Part shown: positions 63,032 through 64,000 of the stretch, piece after piece
How positions within the stretch are numbered: the stretch's first letter is position 1
How the letters are laid out: every line of letters begins with the position of its first letter
NCBI GenBank assembly: GCA_013204545.1
Contig: JABMNN010000061.1
Location: forward strand, 1-64,000
Origin: Chloroflexota bacterium
GTDB taxonomy: Bacteria > Chloroflexota > Dehalococcoidia > Lucifugimonadales > Lucifugimonadaceae
Reading direction: 5' to 3'
Length of the DNA: 64,000 bases
Notes under the pieces: generated by a model
The model's database searches: none
What the model saw: the letters and a program-made list of their open reading frames with translations, nothing else
What the model was told of the DNA's origin: nothing
Made by a program: the position numbers and the translations under genes

Positions 63032-64000
63032 GTGGCGAGCCACTTCGATTCAGTAGATCCAAAAGTTGACTTCGTAGCCAATGAGGAAGCAATTCTCAAG
63101 TGGTGGGAAGATAACGACATCCCAGCTCGCTATCGAGCGCTGAACGACGATAAAGAGAAGAAATTCTCGTTCATCGACGGTCCGATCACAGCGAACAACG
63201 CCATGGGTGTGCACCACGCATGGGGGCGCACGTACAAAGATCTTTTCCTTCGTTTTCGCAATATGCAGGGCTATAAGCAACGATTCCAGAACGGCTTCGA
63301 CGGTCAGGGGCTTTGGATCGAAGTCGAAGTCGAAAAAGAGATGGGATTTAAGTCGAAACGCGACATCGAAGCGTTTGGGGTTGGCAAGTTCGTCGAAGAA
63401 TGTCGTAAACGTGTCGACCGTTTTGCAGCTCGTATAACTGAGCAATCTAAGCGACTCGGATACTTCATGGACTGGGACAACTCGTACCACACGAAGTCCG
63501 ACGAAAATAACTACACCATCTGGCATTTCCTAAAGACCTGTGCTGACAAAGGCTGGATCTACAAGGGTCGAGATGTCATGCCGTGGTGCCCGCGTTGTGG
63601 GACGGGACTCTCTCAGCACGAGATCGTCACTGAGGGTTATCAGGACATCACCCACGAAAGCCCGTATCTGAAATTCCCACTCATAGACCAAGGGCATGAA
63701 GGCGAGAATCTTCTCGTTTGGACCACCACGCCGTGGACTCTCGCAGCAAACGTGGCTGCCGCAGTAAACCCCGAATACACCTACGCCAAAGTCGAAGACC
63801 GCGGCGAGATCCTCTACTTCAGTAAATCTCTAGTTGAGTCACTAAAGCGTGATCATGTCTTGACCGACGAAGCCAAGGTAATTGGCGAAGTTAAAGGTTC
63901 AGAACTCGTAGGCCTCAAATATCGTGGGCCTTTTGACGAACTTCCTGCACAGGCAGAAACCATCGACCAGCACCGTGTACTGGCGTGGGACGAAGTCGGC
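63032..64000 (+). CDS. ileS: Isoleucine--tRNA ligase, N-terminal part (runs off the window)
   Basis: The open frame runs to the window end, so it is missing from the ORF track. It reads FDSVDPKVDFVANEEAILKW, FIDGPITANNAMGVHHAWGR (in place of HIGH), QNGFDGQGLWIEVEVEKEMG, RLGYFMDWDNSYHT, MPWCPRCGTGLSQHE and LLVWTTTPWTLAANVAAAV, an IleRS catalytic and editing domain. The start is GTG 63032 after AAGGA; ATG at 63008 is an alternative. The T-box upstream supports the isoleucine assignment. Confidence 0.93.
   Translation, partial: MASHFDSVDPKVDFVANEEAILKWWEDNDIPARYRALNDDKEKKFSFIDGPITANNAMGVHHAWGRTYKDLFLRFRNMQGYKQRFQNGFDGQGLWIEVEVEKEMGFKSKRDIEAFGVGKFVEECRKRVDRFAARITEQSKRLGYFMDWDNSYHTKSDENNYTIWHFLKTCADKGWIYKGRDVMPWCPRCGTGLSQHEIVTEGYQDITHESPYLKFPLIDQGHEGENLLVWTTTPWTLAANVAAAVNPEYTYAKVEDRGEILYFSKSLVESLKRDHVLTDEAKVIGEVKGSELVGLKYRGPFDELPAQAETIDQHRVLAWDEVG

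Overview
The window looks like one stretch of a bacterial chromosome. I see no phage, transposase, CRISPR or plasmid gene. The best guess for the source is a free-living, probably marine, Chloroflexota (SAR202 / Dehalococcoidia-like) bacterium. That is inference from gene content: many paralogous catabolic enzymes (CaiB/BaiF CoA-transferase, Ldh-type oxidoreductase, MlrC/M81, HpcH aldolase, PhyH dioxygenase, DUF362, sulfatase, UxuA-like), a DUF2089-LiaF membrane-stress operon and an unusual IleRS. No rRNA or other phylogenetic marker is present to prove it.

Layout. 0-3.2 kb: tRNA-Gly(CCC), orn, a RimK ligase with its retropepsin-like partner, and an SDR. 3.4-8.7 kb: a CoA-transferase convergent with a copper-related operon (His-rich membrane protein, cupredoxin-like exported protein, 61-aa membrane peptide, CopC-CopD-cytochrome c fusion). 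8.8-13 kb: a TPP enzyme, then amt and P-II with a frameshifted stand-alone winged-helix gene between them. 13.3-19.3 kb: HpcH aldolase, a decayed membrane-anchored protein gene, a membrane LuxR-type regulator, a ceramidase-like hydrolase, two overlapping CDGSH genes, an Ldh-family oxidoreductase. 19.6-21.5 kb: DUF2089 / membrane / SHOCT-like / LiaF-like operon. 21.5-29.2 kb: SDR, gamma-glutamyltransferase, GNAT, M81 peptidase, MMPL exporter. 29.7-34.7 kb: a lipoprotein with two trypsin-like domains, a spermidine-synthase-like protein, a DsbA-family gene with an in-frame UGA, VKOR, and a lipoprotein. 34.9-44.5 kb: sulfatase, aldo/keto reductase, a large GAF sensor kinase, a frameshifted CocE-type hydrolase and a metallo-beta-lactamase-fold hydrolase. 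44.7-53.3 kb: mfd, proB, proA, a small hypothetical gene, an ABC-F ATPase. 53.3-61.3 kb: UxuA-like, DUF362, amidohydrolase, a Cys-rich 35-aa peptide with a terminator, PhyH, type II MetAP-like M24 peptidase, DapA-like aldolase, OCD/mu-crystallin family. 61.5-64 kb: ThpR, an ileS T-box leader and the start of ileS.

Two observations stand out. First, the DsbA-family gene at 32939-33643 has TGA exactly where the first catalytic Cys of CxxC should be (UGA-Pro-Val-Cys). The frame is otherwise intact, a 7-bp hairpin with G in its apical loop lies 23 nt downstream, and a VKOR gene (the usual re-oxidant of DsbA) overlaps its end. This reads as a selenoprotein thiol-disulfide oxidoreductase coupled to VKOR. 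Second, a 35-codon ORF at 56881-56988 with seven Cys codons and a good ribosome binding site is followed by an intrinsic terminator. The terminator's 5' arm can instead pair with an 8-nt segment inside the ORF. That is the layout of a cysteine-responsive attenuator, although a Cys-rich peptide product (RiPP-like or metal-binding) is also possible.

Several genes are broken by single-base shifts or nonsense codons (wHTH between amt and glnK, CocE hydrolase, the 14.2-14.8 kb ORF). Some of these may be assembly errors.
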